A stretch of 64,000 nucleotides of DNA from Myxococcota bacterium (GCA_041389495.1 JAWKRT010000004.1:124001-188000), one strand, 5' to 3'; positions 35,040 through 47,787 are shown, numbered from the stretch's first letter. Translations and numbers: made by a program. Notes: a model not told the origin generated them from the sequence alone.

Positions 35040-37378
35040 CCGCTCCGCCTCCCGCTCCCGCGAGCCCGCTCCCTCCCGCCCCCGCGCGCCGCCGCGCGAG
35101 CTGGCTCGAGCCGCTCGCCCTCGCCGCGCTGCGCCGCCCCCGCCTCTCGATCGCCGCGTGGGCGGCGCTCGCGCTCGCGAGCGCACTCGCGGCGCTCGAC
35201 CTGCGCATCGAGACCTCGACCGACAGCGTGCTCGACCGCGAAGGCCCGAGCTGGCAAGCGTACCGCGAGAGCGTCGAGCGCTTCGGCGGCGACGAGGTCG
35301 TCGTCGTCGCGGTGCGCGGCGAGACGGCGTGGGATCCGCGCGCGCTCTCCGAGGTGGCGCGCCTCTCCGAGGAGCTCGAGGCCGCTCCCGGCATCCGGCG
35401 CGTCGACAGCCTGGCGACGGTGCCGGTGATCCGCGGCCGGCCCGACGGCACGCTCGATCTCGACCCCGCGCTCCCGGACGGCGCGCCCGTCGACGCCGCG
35501 GGCGCCGCGCGCGCACGCGCGGCGGTCGAGGGCGATCGCCTCGCGCCCGGGCTGCTCGTGTCGCGGGACGCGCGCGCGTTCTCCGTCACCTGCATCGTCG
35601 AGGACATCACGTCCGAGGACGACGCGGCCGTGCTCGCCGCGATCGCCGCCGCCGCGCCGAGGCTGCCGACGTGGCGATCGGGCGGCCCGGTCTTCCGCAC
35701 GCGCGTGAGCGAGTGGACGCGGGACGAGCTCGCGCGGCTCGTCCCGGCGACCGCGGCGACGATCGCGCTGCTCGTCGCGATCGTCTTCGGCGCGTCGTGG
35801 CACGTCGCTGTGCCGCTCCTGACGGGAGGGCTCGGGAGTGTCGTCGTGCTCGCCGCGATGGCGCGCGCGGGCGTCGCGATGACGCTGACGGGCGCCATCC
35901 TGCCCTCGGTGCTGCTCGCGCTCGGTTGCGCGTATGCGCTCCACGTCATGGCCGCGTTCCGGGCGTGCGACGACGACGTCGACGCGCGCGCCGAGGCGCT
36001 GCGCGGGCTCGTGCGTCCGATCGGACTCTCGGGTGCCACGACCGCGATCGGCTTCGTCGCCATGTCCTTCGTGCACATCGACGTCGTGCGCCACGTGGGC
36101 GTGTTCGGCGCGGTCGGGACGCTCGTGGTGATGCTCGCGTCGATCACGTTCGCGCCGGCGTGCCTGCGCGGGCTCCACGGACGCGCGCCCACGCGCGTGT
36201 GGAGCTGGCTCGCGAGCCGCGCACCCGAGCGCGTCTTCCGCCTCGTCGCGGCGCGTCCGCGCGCGACGATCGCGGCCTGGCTCGCGGTCGCGGCCGCGGT
36301 CGGCGTCGGCATCGCGCGCCTCGAGGTCGAGACCGACGTCGTCCTGTGGTTCCAGCGCGGATCGGCGGTGCGCGAGGACTACGAGGCGATCCGCGCGGCG
36401 CTCGCGGGCATCAGCCCGATGAACGTCGTGGTGGAGAGCCGCGCGGGGCGCGCGGTGACGGAGCCCGACGTCGTGCGCGCACTCGCGGGCCTGACGGAGT
36501 TCCTCGAGGCGCAGCCCGAGATGGGCCGCGCGATCTCGCTCGCGGACCCGCTCCGGCAGCTCCACGGAGGCTTCCTCGGCGACGCGTCGCAGCCGCTTCC
36601 CACGACGCGGCCGCAGGCCGAGCAGTACCTGCTCCTGCTCGAGTCGGTCGACTCGATCCGCGACCTCGTCGCATCCGATCGCGCCTCGGCGAACGTGCTG
36701 CTGCGCGTCGACGAGAACGGCTCGAACGCGCTCGTCTCGCTCGCGCGGCGCGCGGAGGCGTGGTGGCGCGATCACGGCCCGGCCGACTTCGCGGCGTCGA
36801 CGACGGGCGTCATGCACGAGTACGCCGTGTCGGAGAACGAGATCGCGCGCGGGCAGCTCGTCGGGCTCGCGTTCGCGCTGGGCTCGATCGGCGGCCTGCT
36901 CGTGCTCGTGACCCGCAGCGCGCGGCTCGCGGCGCTCGCGCTCGTCCCGAACGTCGTGCCGATCGTGCTGCTCTTCGGCGCGATGGGGCTCGCTGGCGTG
37001 CCGCTCGACGCGGGCACGGTGCTGATCGGCTGTCTCGCGCTCGGGATCGCCGTCGACGACACGATCCATCTGCTCGAGCGCTTCCGCGCGGGGGTCGCGC
37101 GGGGCGCGCGCGAGGCGCTGCGCGCGGCGCTCGCGCAGACGCTGCCCGCGATCGCGCTCACGTCGATCGCGGTCGGCGCCGGGTTCGCGGCGCTCGCGAT
37201 CTCGCCCTTCGTCCTCGTGCGCAACCTCGGCGTGCTGACGAGCGCCGTGATGGTCGCGTGCCTGCTCGCCGACCTCCTGCTCCTGCCGCCCCTGCTGCTG
37301 CTGGCGTTCGGGCGGGGCGGGGCGTCGACGGGTGCCAGGGAGGCCGCCGACGGGCCGGGGGCCGCCTCAAGCTCCTGA
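35012..37378 (+). CDS. RND/MMPL-family exporter (HAE3-like)
   Basis: About 788 residues with two repeats, each with one helix, a large periplasmic loop and five or more helices: first at about residues 45-65 and 240-390, second near 415-430 and 620-770. The motifs GCAYALHVMAAF and LGIAVDDTIHLLERF with the acidic pair in a helix mark proton-driven RND transporters. The size and the lack of partners fit the HAE3 lipid or hopanoid exporters. Start choice is uncertain: GTG 35012 lies inside the preceding gene; the first conserved residues begin near 35090. It probably exports the product of the two genes before it. Confidence 0.85.
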   Translation: MGGRGAASLTAPPPAPASPLPPAPARRRASWLEPLALAALRRPRLSIAAWAALALASALAALDLRIETSTDSVLDREGPSWQAYRESVERFGGDEVVVVAVRGETAWDPRALSEVARLSEELEAAPGIRRVDSLATVPVIRGRPDGTLDLDPALPDGAPVDAAGAARARAAVEGDRLAPGLLVSRDARAFSVTCIVEDITSEDDAAVLAAIAAAAPRLPTWRSGGPVFRTRVSEWTRDELARLVPATAATIALLVAIVFGASWHVAVPLLTGGLGSVVVLAAMARAGVAMTLTGAILPSVLLALGCAYALHVMAAFRACDDDVDARAEALRGLVRPIGLSGATTAIGFVAMSFVHIDVVRHVGVFGAVGTLVVMLASITFAPACLRGLHGRAPTRVWSWLASRAPERVFRLVAARPRATIAAWLAVAAAVGVGIARLEVETDVVLWFQRGSAVREDYEAIRAALAGISPMNVVVESRAGRAVTEPDVVRALAGLTEFLEAQPEMGRAISLADPLRQLHGGFLGDASQPLPTTRPQAEQYLLLLESVDSIRDLVASDRASANVLLRVDENGSNALVSLARRAEAWWRDHGPADFAASTTGVMHEYAVSENEIARGQLVGLAFALGSIGGLLVLVTRSARLAALALVPNVVPIVLLFGAMGLAGVPLDAGTVLIGCLALGIAVDDTIHLLERFRAGVARGAREALRAALAQTLPAIALTSIAVGAGFAALAISPFVLVRNLGVLTSAVMVACLLADLLLLPPLLLLAFGRGGASTGAREAADGPGAASSS

Positions 37379-37401
37379 CGGGCCGTTCCGAACGACCGGC
37401 G

Positions 37402-40162
<2,761 letters not shown>

Positions 40163-40173
<11 letters not shown>

Positions 40174-41782
40174 GCCGCTGCGCCTCCACGACCCGCGCGA
40201 GTTCCCCATCCTCTACGTCGACGACGAGATCGAGAACCTCCGCATCTTCGAGCTGACCTTCCGCCGCGAGTTCAGCGTGCTGACGGCGCAGAGCGCGGAG
40301 GACGGGCTGCGCGCCCTCAACGAGAACCCCGTCGCGGTCGTGCTCTCGGACCACAAGATGCCCGGCATGACGGGCGTCGACTTCCTCGCGCGCGTTCGCG
40401 AGATCGACGAGCAGGCGATCCGCATCCTCGTCACGGCCTACGGCGACGCCGAGATCCTCGGCTCCGCGATCAACGACGGACGCATCTACCGCTACGTCGC
40501 GAAGCCGTGGAACCCCGACGACATGCGGATCACGCTGCGCCGCGCGATCGAGCGCTACGCGCTCGACCGCGAGCGCGAGACGCTGCTCTCGGAGCTGACG
40601 CTGCTGAACCGTCTGTCGCGGAGCCTGCACCGCGAGCTGCGGCCCGAACGCGTGGTCGAGCGACTGATCGGCGCCGCGCACCGCGAGCTCGGGTTCGATG
40701 GCGCAGCCGTGCTCCTGTTCGGGGCCGACCGCTCGCGCCTGCACTGGATCGGCGTCGCCCCGCACGACGACGTGGCGGAGCGCGTGCGCCGCATCGAGCT
40801 GTCGCGCGGGACGGCGCCGCGCTTCTTCGAGGCGCTCGAGGACGGTGCGGCGCAGACGCTCTCGGTCGACCACTGGGAGGAGCTCGAAGGGCCCGTGCGC
40901 GAGTGGGTCGCGGAGGTCTCGGCCGACGATCTCGTCGTCGTCCCCCTGCCCGGCGAGCACGAGGTGATCGGCGCGCTCGCGATCGACAACCGCAGCGGCG
41001 GACGGCGCTTCGGCGCCGACGACCGCACGCTGCTCGACGGACTCTCGACGCAGGCGGTGATCGCGCTCGAGAACGCGCGCACCGTGGCCGCGCTGCGCGG
41101 CTCGCGCGCGCTCGCCGAACGCGTCGACCGCCTCGGCACCGTGGGCGCGCTCGCGCTCGGGCTCGTTCGCGAGATGGGCGATGCCGTCGCCGAGCTTCGC
41201 GCGGCGGTGCCGCAGGCCGCCGGTCTCGCGGACCGCCTCGGCGGGATGGTCGGCGCGATCGCGGAGCTCGGCGCGCAGGCCGACGAATCGTCGATCTGCG
41301 AGGTGGCACCCGGCGCGATCGCCGAGGAGGTCGCGACGCTGCTCGCGGGGGAAGCCCGGCGGGCCGGCATCGCGCTCCACGTCGAGGCGGATGCGCAGTG
41401 TCCGAAGCTCCTCGCGGCGCCCGGCCAGATCCGTCAGGTGCTCCTGAACCTCGTCATGCACGTGCTGCGTCGCGCGCCGACGGGGGGCGACGTGGCGATC
41501 CGGAGCGGGACCGACGCGGGCGAGGCGCGCGTCGCGCGCCTCGAGGTCGTCGGCGCGCGCGCCGCCGTCGATCCCGACGACGTCGAGCGCCTGCTCGATC
41601 CGTTCGCGACGAGCGATGCCACCTCGCTCGAGGAAGGTCTCGGGCTGCGCGTCGCGCACGAGCTCGTGCGCGAGCTCGGCGGAACGCTCGAGGTGAGCAC
41701 CGACGACGCGTCCGACACCGCGACGCTCCGCGTGCGCCTCGCGCGCGATCGCAGCGCCGGTTCGCTCCGCACCACCGGTTGA
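40163..41782 (+). CDS. Receiver-GAF protein with degenerate kinase core
   Basis: 539 residues. The receiver domain has Asp63 (VLSDHKMPG) and KPWNPDDM, as in RpfG-type receivers. A GAF domain covers about 165-310. The C-terminal part follows a kinase plan, but the phospho-His position is Arg336 (GLVREMGDAV, compared with GIAHEVNNPV in the neighbour) and the N-box Asn is replaced by His (NLVMHVL), so it is probably a pseudokinase. It would receive phosphate from the preceding hybrid kinase. No DNA-binding output is visible. Confidence 0.85.
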
Positions 41783-41858
41783 CGCTCCGAAGGGTTTGGC
41801 AGAGACTCGCCGGCCCCTCCCGCCGCTCGGGCGGCGCCTTCGGCAGCGGAGATCCCTC

Positions 41859-42530
41859 TTGGCCCTCGTGACGTTCCGTGCGTTCGCGGCGTCGGTCGCG
41901 CGAGCCTCGGCGTGCGCGGTCGCGGTCGCCCTGGTCGCGGGGCCGGTCGGCGCCGAGCCGCCCGCGAGCAAGGTCTCGATCGCACTGCTTCCCCTCGTCG
42001 TCCACAGCGCGGAGGATCCGGCCTATCTGAGAGCGGGCCTGGCGGACATGCTCGTCTCGCGGCTCGACCAGACGGGCGCCTTCGAGATCCGGCGGGTGGC
42101 GGACGGTGAGGCCGCGACGACCGATCTCGGTCGCGCGCTCGAGGCCGGGCGGGCCGCCGGCGCGCGCTTCGTGCTGTTCGGGAGCTTCACGCGCTTCGGT
42201 CAGGGAGCGAGCCTCGACATGCAGTGCGCGTCGACGGAGGCGGGCCCCGCGCCGGAGCCGCTGCGCGAGATCTTCGTGCACTCGGGCAGCATCGGGGACG
42301 TCATCCCCGATCTCGACGAGCTGGTCGGCAAGGTCACGCGCTTCGCGGTCGAGGGCTTCGAGGATCGGCGCGGCGACGCCGTCGCCGCGGCTGCCGACCG
42401 CGCGCGGCCGTCCGAGGCGAAGCTCCGCCAGCGGGTCGACGGGCTCGAGCGCGAGCTGCGGGAGCTGCGGCGCGAGCTCGAGGACGTCGCGAAGAAGGCC
42501 GGCGCGCAGGCGGGCGCCAAGGCGCGCTAG
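41859..42530 (+). CDS. Exported CsgG/TolB-N-like protein with C-terminal coiled coil
   Basis: About 223 residues. The start is set at the TTG 41859 because GGAG lies 7 bases upstream; TTG 41796 and GTG 41868 are alternatives. A signal peptide (core AVAVALVAGPVGA) is followed by an alpha/beta domain (SKVSIALLPLVV, YLRAGLADMLVSRLDQTG, GARFVLFGSFT) like the N-terminal domains of FlgO, CsgG and TolB-type envelope proteins. Residues 180-215 are a charged coiled coil. It may assemble in the periplasm. It sits between the signalling genes and a tRNA gene. Confidence 0.65.
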   Translation: MALVTFRAFAASVARASACAVAVALVAGPVGAEPPASKVSIALLPLVVHSAEDPAYLRAGLADMLVSRLDQTGAFEIRRVADGEAATTDLGRALEAGRAAGARFVLFGSFTRFGQGASLDMQCASTEAGPAPEPLREIFVHSGSIGDVIPDLDELVGKVTRFAVEGFEDRRGDAVAAAADRARPSEAKLRQRVDGLERELRELRRELEDVAKKAGAQAGAKAR

Positions 42531-42556
42531 GGCGTGCCGGCCGCGCGGCGCGCGGC

Positions 42557-42562
42557 TAGACT
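42557..42562 (+). promoter_or_regulatory. Minus-10 box of the tRNA gene
   Basis: TAGACT, 16 bases before the tRNA. The -35 region is weak. The same style of box (TAGGCT) precedes the membrane protein gene at 42742. Confidence 0.3.
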
Positions 42563-42578
42563 GCGGCGCCTTCACCGT

Positions 42579-42655
42579 GGCGGTGTAGCTCAGTTGGTTA
42601 GAGCAGCGGAATCATAATCCGCGTGTCCGGGGTTCGAATCCCTGCACCGCTACCA
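42579..42655 (+). tRNA. tRNA-Met (anticodon CAT)
   Basis: A 77-base cloverleaf with encoded CCA. The acceptor GGCGGTG pairs with CACCGCT, with G1-U72 as a wobble. The D-arm is GCTC...GAGC, the anticodon stem GCGGA/TCCGC with loop ATCATAA, anticodon at 42613-42615, and the T-arm has GTTCGAAT. A D-loop and first pair unlike initiator tRNA make it an elongator Met tRNA; tRNA-Ile2, which also has CAT, cannot be excluded. Confidence 0.93.
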
Positions 42656-42741
42656 CTCCCCTCCCGCTCGCCGCTCCCCGCGACCTCCTCCGCGTGTCGA
42701 ACCGCGCCACGGCGCGGCGGCGCGGCGCTAGGCTGCGCGCG

Positions 42742-43638
42742 ATGCGCGACCGCGAGCGATGGATCGATGCGGCGATCGACCGCGTCTTCGGGCTCGCGGG
42801 CGATCGCGAGCCGTCGGATCGGCGCGCCGGGCTGCTCGCGTTCGAGCGCGTCCTGCTCTTCCACCTCTCCGTGCGATTCGCGCTCGAGCGGTTCCCCGTC
42901 GAGCGCGGGCCGGCGGTCCCGAGCGAGGCGCTCGCGGGGACGTTCCTGCTGTGTCTCGGGCTCACGTTCGTGCGGCGGCTCGCGCCACTCGCGCTCGGCA
43001 TCGCGATCTGCGCGATGCTCGTCGTGCTCGAGGCGAGCTTCCCCGCGACGTCCAACCACTTCTTCGTCGAGCTCTGGCTGCTCGTGCTCTTCCTCGTGGT
43101 CGGGTTCGACGGCGAGGACGAGGCGCGCGTGCTGCTCGCCGCGACGCGCATCAGCATCGCCGTCCTGCTCTTCTACACGGGCGTGCAGAAGGCGCTCTAC
43201 GGCACCTACTTCCACGGCCAGTACCTGCTCGTCGAGATGGCGATCAAGCCGACCTTCGCCGCCGTGCTCGGGTGGACGCTCCCCGCCGACGAGCTCGCGC
43301 GCGTGCTGGGGCAGCTTCCGGACCGCGTCGGCGCGGGCCCCTTCCGCACGACGGCGCCCCTCTTCCTGCTCGCGTCGAACGCGGTCTGGCTGTTCGAGAT
43401 CGCCATCCCCGTGCTGCTGCTCGCACAGCGCACGCGGCGGCTCGCCGTCGTCGCCGTCGGCGCGTTCGTCTTCGCGATCCAGTCGGGGGCGACGGAGATC
43501 TTCTTCGGCACGCTGCTCGTCGCGTGCGTGCTCCTGTTCTGGCCGCGCGACCTGCTCGCGCGCGCGCAGTTCGTCTTCTACGCGTGGTACGCGCTGCTCG
43601 CGGTCGTCGACCTCGTCACCGACTGGCGGTTCGTGTGA
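42742..43638 (+). CDS. Multi-pass membrane protein, HTTM-like
   Basis: 298 residues from the ATG at 42742; a GTG at 42694 is in frame upstream. Several hydrophobic helices (about 60-75, 85-100, 110-125, 135-150, 220-240, 250-265, 280-295). The segment FYTGVQKALYGTYFHGQYLL recalls HTTM or DoxX-like membrane proteins. The function is unknown. A TAGGCT box lies 7 bases upstream of the ATG. The stop overlaps the next gene (TGATG), so the two are coupled. Confidence 0.65.
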   Translation: MRDRERWIDAAIDRVFGLAGDREPSDRRAGLLAFERVLLFHLSVRFALERFPVERGPAVPSEALAGTFLLCLGLTFVRRLAPLALGIAICAMLVVLEASFPATSNHFFVELWLLVLFLVVGFDGEDEARVLLAATRISIAVLLFYTGVQKALYGTYFHGQYLLVEMAIKPTFAAVLGWTLPADELARVLGQLPDRVGAGPFRTTAPLFLLASNAVWLFEIAIPVLLLAQRTRRLAVVAVGAFVFAIQSGATEIFFGTLLVACVLLFWPRDLLARAQFVFYAWYALLAVVDLVTDWRFV

Positions 43639-44096
43639 TGTCGCGGGCCCGCAAGCGCGCCGTCGCCGCGATGCTGCTGGTCTTCTCCCTCTGGCCGCTC
43701 GCACAGCACGCGCTCGTGCAGCGCTTCCGCATGAATCCGTGGAAGTTCTTCGGCTTCGCGATGTACACGACGCACGTCCTGAAGCCCGCCGTCGAGGTCT
43801 ACGCGCTCGACGGCGGACGGCGTCTCGCGCTTCCGATCCCCGAGCGCGAGCTGCCGGAGGCCGAGGCCGAGCGGCGGCGGCTGCGCGCGTCGAGCCACCA
43901 CTGCGGTCTGCTCGCGCGCCCCGACCGCCTCGCGCGGCTCGTGCGCGACGCGCTCGCGCCGAGCGAGGGCGTCGAGGTGGTCGTCGTGCGGCCGTACATC
44001 GACCCGCGCTCGGGTCGGGTCACGGCGACGCGCGAGAGCCACCTCTACCTCGCCGACGGCCGCGTGATCGAGGAGCTCGGGGCGTTCGGACGCTAG
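43638..44096 (+). CDS. Unknown membrane-tethered protein
   Basis: 152 residues. One N-terminal hydrophobic segment (8-25), then FRMNPWKFFGFAMYTTHVLKP and a soluble C-terminal half. It is coupled to the HTTM-like gene by a one-base overlap of stop and start, which suggests a two-part membrane complex. I do not recognise the family. Confidence 0.6.
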   Translation: MSRARKRAVAAMLLVFSLWPLAQHALVQRFRMNPWKFFGFAMYTTHVLKPAVEVYALDGGRRLALPIPERELPEAEAERRRLRASSHHCGLLARPDRLARLVRDALAPSEGVEVVVVRPYIDPRSGRVTATRESHLYLADGRVIEELGAFGR

Positions 44097-44126
44097 GCGC
44101 GGCCGGCGGCGATCGGGGAGGGCGGC

Positions 44127-45128
44127 GTGTTCGGGATCCATCGCTACGTCCTCTCCCTGCTCGTGATGGTCGGCCACCTCGCTCCGCTCTGGAGCAGCTG
44201 GTGCGGCTACTACGCGGTGTTCGCGTTCTACCTGCTGAGCGGATTCCTGATGACGAAGGTGCTGCGGCGTCGCTACGGCGGATCGAGCGCGGGCGTCGTG
44301 CGATTCCTCGCGAACCGCGCGCTCCGCATCCATCCGCCCTACTGGGCCGTGCTCGCGCTGACGCTCGGGCTGCTCGCGCTCTGGCCCGTGGACGTGCCGC
44401 GCCTGCACCCGTCGATCCGCGTGCCGGGCGACGCGCGCGCCTGGATCCAGAACGTCCTCGTGATCGGCCTCGAGGGCGAGGCCGTGCGGCTCGTGCCCCC
44501 GGCGTGGTCGCTCGACGTGGAGCTCGTCTTCTACCTCGTGCTCGCGGCCGTCGCGACGCGCGGGCGCGCCGTCGCGTTCGCGTGGCTGGCGGGAAGCGCG
44601 GCCTACACGGCGTGGCTCGTCGCGACGGGCGCCGCCTTCGCCGATCGCTATGCGCCGTACGGCGCTGCGTCCCTGCCGTTCGCGCTCGGTTGCGCGCTGC
44701 AGTGGGAGGAGTCGCGGCTGCGCCTCGCCCCCTGGCACGCGGTGCTCGCGCCCGTCCTGTTCGCCGGACACGCGATGCTCGCGGTGCGGCTCTGGGGCGC
44801 GTACGACGGCGCCGCGTTCTACGCGTCGCTCGGCCTCGCGGCCTACAGCGTTGCGGCCCTCGCCCCGCGCCGTGCGACGGGTGCGATCGCCCGCCTCGAC
44901 GCGGCTCTCGGCGACCTCTCGTATCCGCTGTTCCTGGGGCACCAGGTCGCGTCGATCGCCGTCGCGATGACGTGGCTCGGCGGCGCGCGGCCGCCGGACG
45001 GCCGCCTCCTGCTGTTCACGCTCCCGGCCGTCCATGCGCTCGCGTTCGCCGTGCACGCCGGCGTGGAGCGGCCGGTCGAGCGCCTGCGAGGGCGGGTGCG
45101 GACGCGCGCCGCACGCGCCGACACCTAG
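44127..45128 (+). CDS. Acyltransferase-3 family membrane protein
   Basis: 333 residues, GTG start with GGGAGG upstream. About ten hydrophobic helices. The family marks are the early MVGH histidine, FYLLSGFLMTKVL and NRALRIHPPYWAVL with the conserved Arg. Members transfer acetyl or other acyl groups to sugars or lipids on the periplasmic side (O-antigen, peptidoglycan or natural products). The acceptor is unknown. It is convergent with the sulfotransferase gene, with only 3 bases between stops. Confidence 0.88.
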   Translation: MFGIHRYVLSLLVMVGHLAPLWSSWCGYYAVFAFYLLSGFLMTKVLRRRYGGSSAGVVRFLANRALRIHPPYWAVLALTLGLLALWPVDVPRLHPSIRVPGDARAWIQNVLVIGLEGEAVRLVPPAWSLDVELVFYLVLAAVATRGRAVAFAWLAGSAAYTAWLVATGAAFADRYAPYGAASLPFALGCALQWEESRLRLAPWHAVLAPVLFAGHAMLAVRLWGAYDGAAFYASLGLAAYSVAALAPRRATGAIARLDAALGDLSYPLFLGHQVASIAVAMTWLGGARPPDGRLLLFTLPAVHALAFAVHAGVERPVERLRGRVRTRAARADT

Positions 45129-45131
45129 ACG

Positions 45132-46109
45132 CTAGGCGGGCAATCCGCTCCACAGGCCGCGCAGCGGCGAGTCGCGCATGACCTCGGCGATCTCGCGCTG
45201 CTGGCCCTCGGAGAGCTGCTCGCGCCACTTCTCGAGGCTCTCGCGCGGGTCGCGGAAGACGCTGAAGTAGGCGCGGCGCGCGTCGATGCCCTCGGCCTCG
45301 CCCGAGATCGACGCCTCGACGAAGGCGCGCGTCTGCGGGCCGACCTGCCAGCCGATGAACTCGAAGATGCGCGTCGTCTCGGCGAGCGGGTCGGCGCAGA
45401 GGTCCTCGTAGACGACGACGCGGCCGCGCGGCTGCGCGCGCGTGACCGCGACGAGCGGCTCGACCTGGATGCGCCAGCGCAGGGCCTCGAACATCGCCTC
45501 GGGCATCGTCGCGAGATCGGGCAGGAAGGCGCGGTAGGCCTCGCCGCCCGGCGCCTCGATCACGTCGCGAGCGCGCCGCGCGTCGCGCTCGCGATCGGCG
45601 TCGAAGATCCCCTTCGCGACGCCCGACAGGTGGCTCGCGACGTTCGCGAACGGGTTGCGCACCGCGGCCAGCAGCACCGGCTCGATCACCTCGCACAGGC
45701 GCGCGAGGAGCGCGGTCTCGAAGTTGACGTCCTTGATCAGGACCTCGCCGTCCTCGGCGAGACGCGGCCGACCGTACGCTTCGTAGAGCCCGCGCAGTGC
45801 GGGCACGCGCGAGCCGAGGCCGTGCAGGAAGTGGAGCACGCGCGGGTGGCCGCGTTCGAACGTCTTCGGCGGGAACGGGGGCAGGTCGACCTGGTGATGG
45901 CAGCCGCGGCAGATCGCATCGAAGCGCGTGCGCAGGGCCGCGCGGTCGCCGCCGCTCGCGAGGTCGCGCTTCCACGCCGCGTACGGCGCGCGCTTCCACT
46001 CCGGGAACGGCTCGTGCTTGTAGCAGCAGGTCGTATGGCTGTTGAGGATCTGCGCCAGCCACGTCGTGCCGGAGCGTCCCTTGCCTGTGATCAGCACGTA
46101 GCGGAGCAA
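45132..46109 (-). CDS. Sulfotransferase family protein
   Basis: 325 residues. The start is a TTG at 46109 with GGGAGGGG just upstream; no ATG is near. The PAPS-binding loop ITGKGRSGTTWLAQIL is at the N-terminus and the 3'-phosphate site is AAVRNPFANVASHL. It moves a sulfo group from PAPS to a hydroxyl or amine, perhaps of a lipid or glycan. The last third has a typical YEDLCADPLAE. No PAPS synthesis genes are in the window. The acyltransferase-3 gene beside it is convergent. Confidence 0.87.
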   Translation of the reverse strand: MLRYVLITGKGRSGTTWLAQILNSHTTCCYKHEPFPEWKRAPYAAWKRDLASGGDRAALRTRFDAICRGCHHQVDLPPFPPKTFERGHPRVLHFLHGLGSRVPALRGLYEAYGRPRLAEDGEVLIKDVNFETALLARLCEVIEPVLLAAVRNPFANVASHLSGVAKGIFDADRERDARRARDVIEAPGGEAYRAFLPDLATMPEAMFEALRWRIQVEPLVAVTRAQPRGRVVVYEDLCADPLAETTRIFEFIGWQVGPQTRAFVEASISGEAEGIDARRAYFSVFRDPRESLEKWREQLSEGQQREIAEVMRDSPLRGLWSGLPA

Positions 46110-46188
46110 GGGCCCCTCCCGAGGTCGAGGGCGCACCGTACCCGGGCGCCGCGCGGCGGACCTCCTTCGGCACGACGCACGGGCGGGC

Positions 46189-47787
46189 TCAACTCCCGAG
46201 CGCGGACGACGCGAGCGCGCCGTCCGTCCCGGCGGCCGCGCCGAGCTGCGCGAGCAGCTCGTGCTTGCGCACCTTGCCACTCGCGGTGCGCGGGAGCTCC
46301 GCCGCGACCACGAGGTGCCGGGGCTGCTTGTAGCGCGCGAGGCGATCGCCGCACCACGCGAGGAGCGCGGCGAGGTCGAGCTCGGCCCCGGGTGCGAGCA
46401 CGACGAAGGCGCAGCCGCTCTCGCCCCACGTCGCGTCGGGAACCCCCACGACCGCGACCTCGTCGACGGCCGGGTGCGCGAGCAGCGCAGCCTCGACCTC
46501 GGCCGGGTACACGTTCTCGCCGCCCGAGATGTACATCTCTCGTGCGCGCCCGACGAGCGTGACGAAGCCCTCGTCGTCGATGCGGGCGAGGTCGCCGGTG
46601 CGCACCCAGCCCTCGCGGAGCGTCGCGGCCGTCTCGGCGGGTCGCTCCCAGTAGCCGAGCATCGCGATCGGCCCGCGCACGACGATCTCGCCGGTCTCGC
46701 CCGTGCCGACGTCGCGCCAGTGGGCGGGCGCTGCGTCGACGGTGGCGCGGTCGACCACCCGCAGCTCCGCATGGAAGACCGGGCGGCCCACGCTGCCCGC
46801 CTTCCGCAGCGCGTCGGCCTCGTCGAGACAGCAGAGGATCGACGTCTCGGTCTGGCCGTACCCCTGCTTCAGGACGAGGCCGTGGCGCTCGTAGGCGCGC
46901 ACCGTGTCCGGCGCGATCGCGGCGCCGGCGGTGAACAGGAAGCGCAGCGCCGGCCGCGCGCCGGGCGGACACGCGCCCGCGTCGAGCGCGCCGAGCAGCC
47001 GCTCGTACTGCGTCGGCACGCCACCCAGGTACGTGATGCGCTCGCGCTCGACGGCGCGCCACACCGCGTCGGCGTCGAAGCCGCGCTGCAGCACGACGGC
47101 GCAGCCCGCGTAGAGAGCGGGGAGCGAGAGGATCTTGAGCCCGAGCGAGTGGAACAGCGGGACCGCCACGAGCACGCGCTCCGCGCCGCTGCGGATGCCG
47201 AAGTAGAGCTGCGCGTTGAGCGCGTTGAAGAGCGTCTTGCGGTGCGCGAGCAGCGCGCCCTTCGGCGCGCCGGTCGTCCCCGAGGTGTAGAGGATCATCA
47301 TCGGCGCGTCGGGCGAGACGGGGAGGGCGTCGATCGCGGGCGCTGCGGCGCGCTCGCGCTCGAAGGCGTCGTCGGGATCGTCGCCGAGCAGCGCGACGCG
47401 CGCGGGGGCGTGCGCGGCCGCCGCGAGCGCGTCGGCGACGAGCGATGCGAACGCGCGCTCCGCGACGAGCACGCGCGGGCGCGCGTCGTCGACCTGGAAC
47501 GCGATCTCGCGCGCGGAGAGCCGGGTGTTGGTCGGGACCGCGATCGCGCCGAGGCGCGCGCTCGCGAGGACGAGCTCGAGGTACGCGGCGCGGTTCCCGA
47601 GCAGGAGCGCGACCCGGTCCCCGCGCGCGACGCCGGCCGCCGCGAGCCAGCCCGCCGCGCGGCCGACGCGCTCGTCGAACGCGGCCCAGTCGAGGCGCAG
47701 GCGGCCGTCGACGATCGCGAGACGGCGCGGCGCCGTCGCCGCCCACCGCGACGTCCAGCCGCCGACGTTGTGCACCGCGCTCGACAC
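46189..47787 (-). CDS. Acyl-CoA synthetase (AMP-forming)
   Basis: 532 residues, GTG start. Class I adenylating enzyme: phosphate loop YTSGTTGAPKGALL, YGQTE, GWVRTGDLA hinge and the C-terminal Lys in ASGKVRKHELL. It activates a carboxylic acid with ATP and CoA. Sequence features are those of medium- or long-chain/aryl acyl ligases; the exact acid is not clear. It is divergent from the MaoC-like gene (85-base gap), which could share its pathway. Confidence 0.9.
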   Translation of the reverse strand: MSSAVHNVGGWTSRWAATAPRRLAIVDGRLRLDWAAFDERVGRAAGWLAAAGVARGDRVALLLGNRAAYLELVLASARLGAIAVPTNTRLSAREIAFQVDDARPRVLVAERAFASLVADALAAAAHAPARVALLGDDPDDAFERERAAAPAIDALPVSPDAPMMILYTSGTTGAPKGALLAHRKTLFNALNAQLYFGIRSGAERVLVAVPLFHSLGLKILSLPALYAGCAVVLQRGFDADAVWRAVERERITYLGGVPTQYERLLGALDAGACPPGARPALRFLFTAGAAIAPDTVRAYERHGLVLKQGYGQTETSILCCLDEADALRKAGSVGRPVFHAELRVVDRATVDAAPAHWRDVGTGETGEIVVRGPIAMLGYWERPAETAATLREGWVRTGDLARIDDEGFVTLVGRAREMYISGGENVYPAEVEAALLAHPAVDEVAVVGVPDATWGESGCAFVVLAPGAELDLAALLAWCGDRLARYKQPRHLVVAAELPRTASGKVRKHELLAQLGAAAGTDGALASSALGS

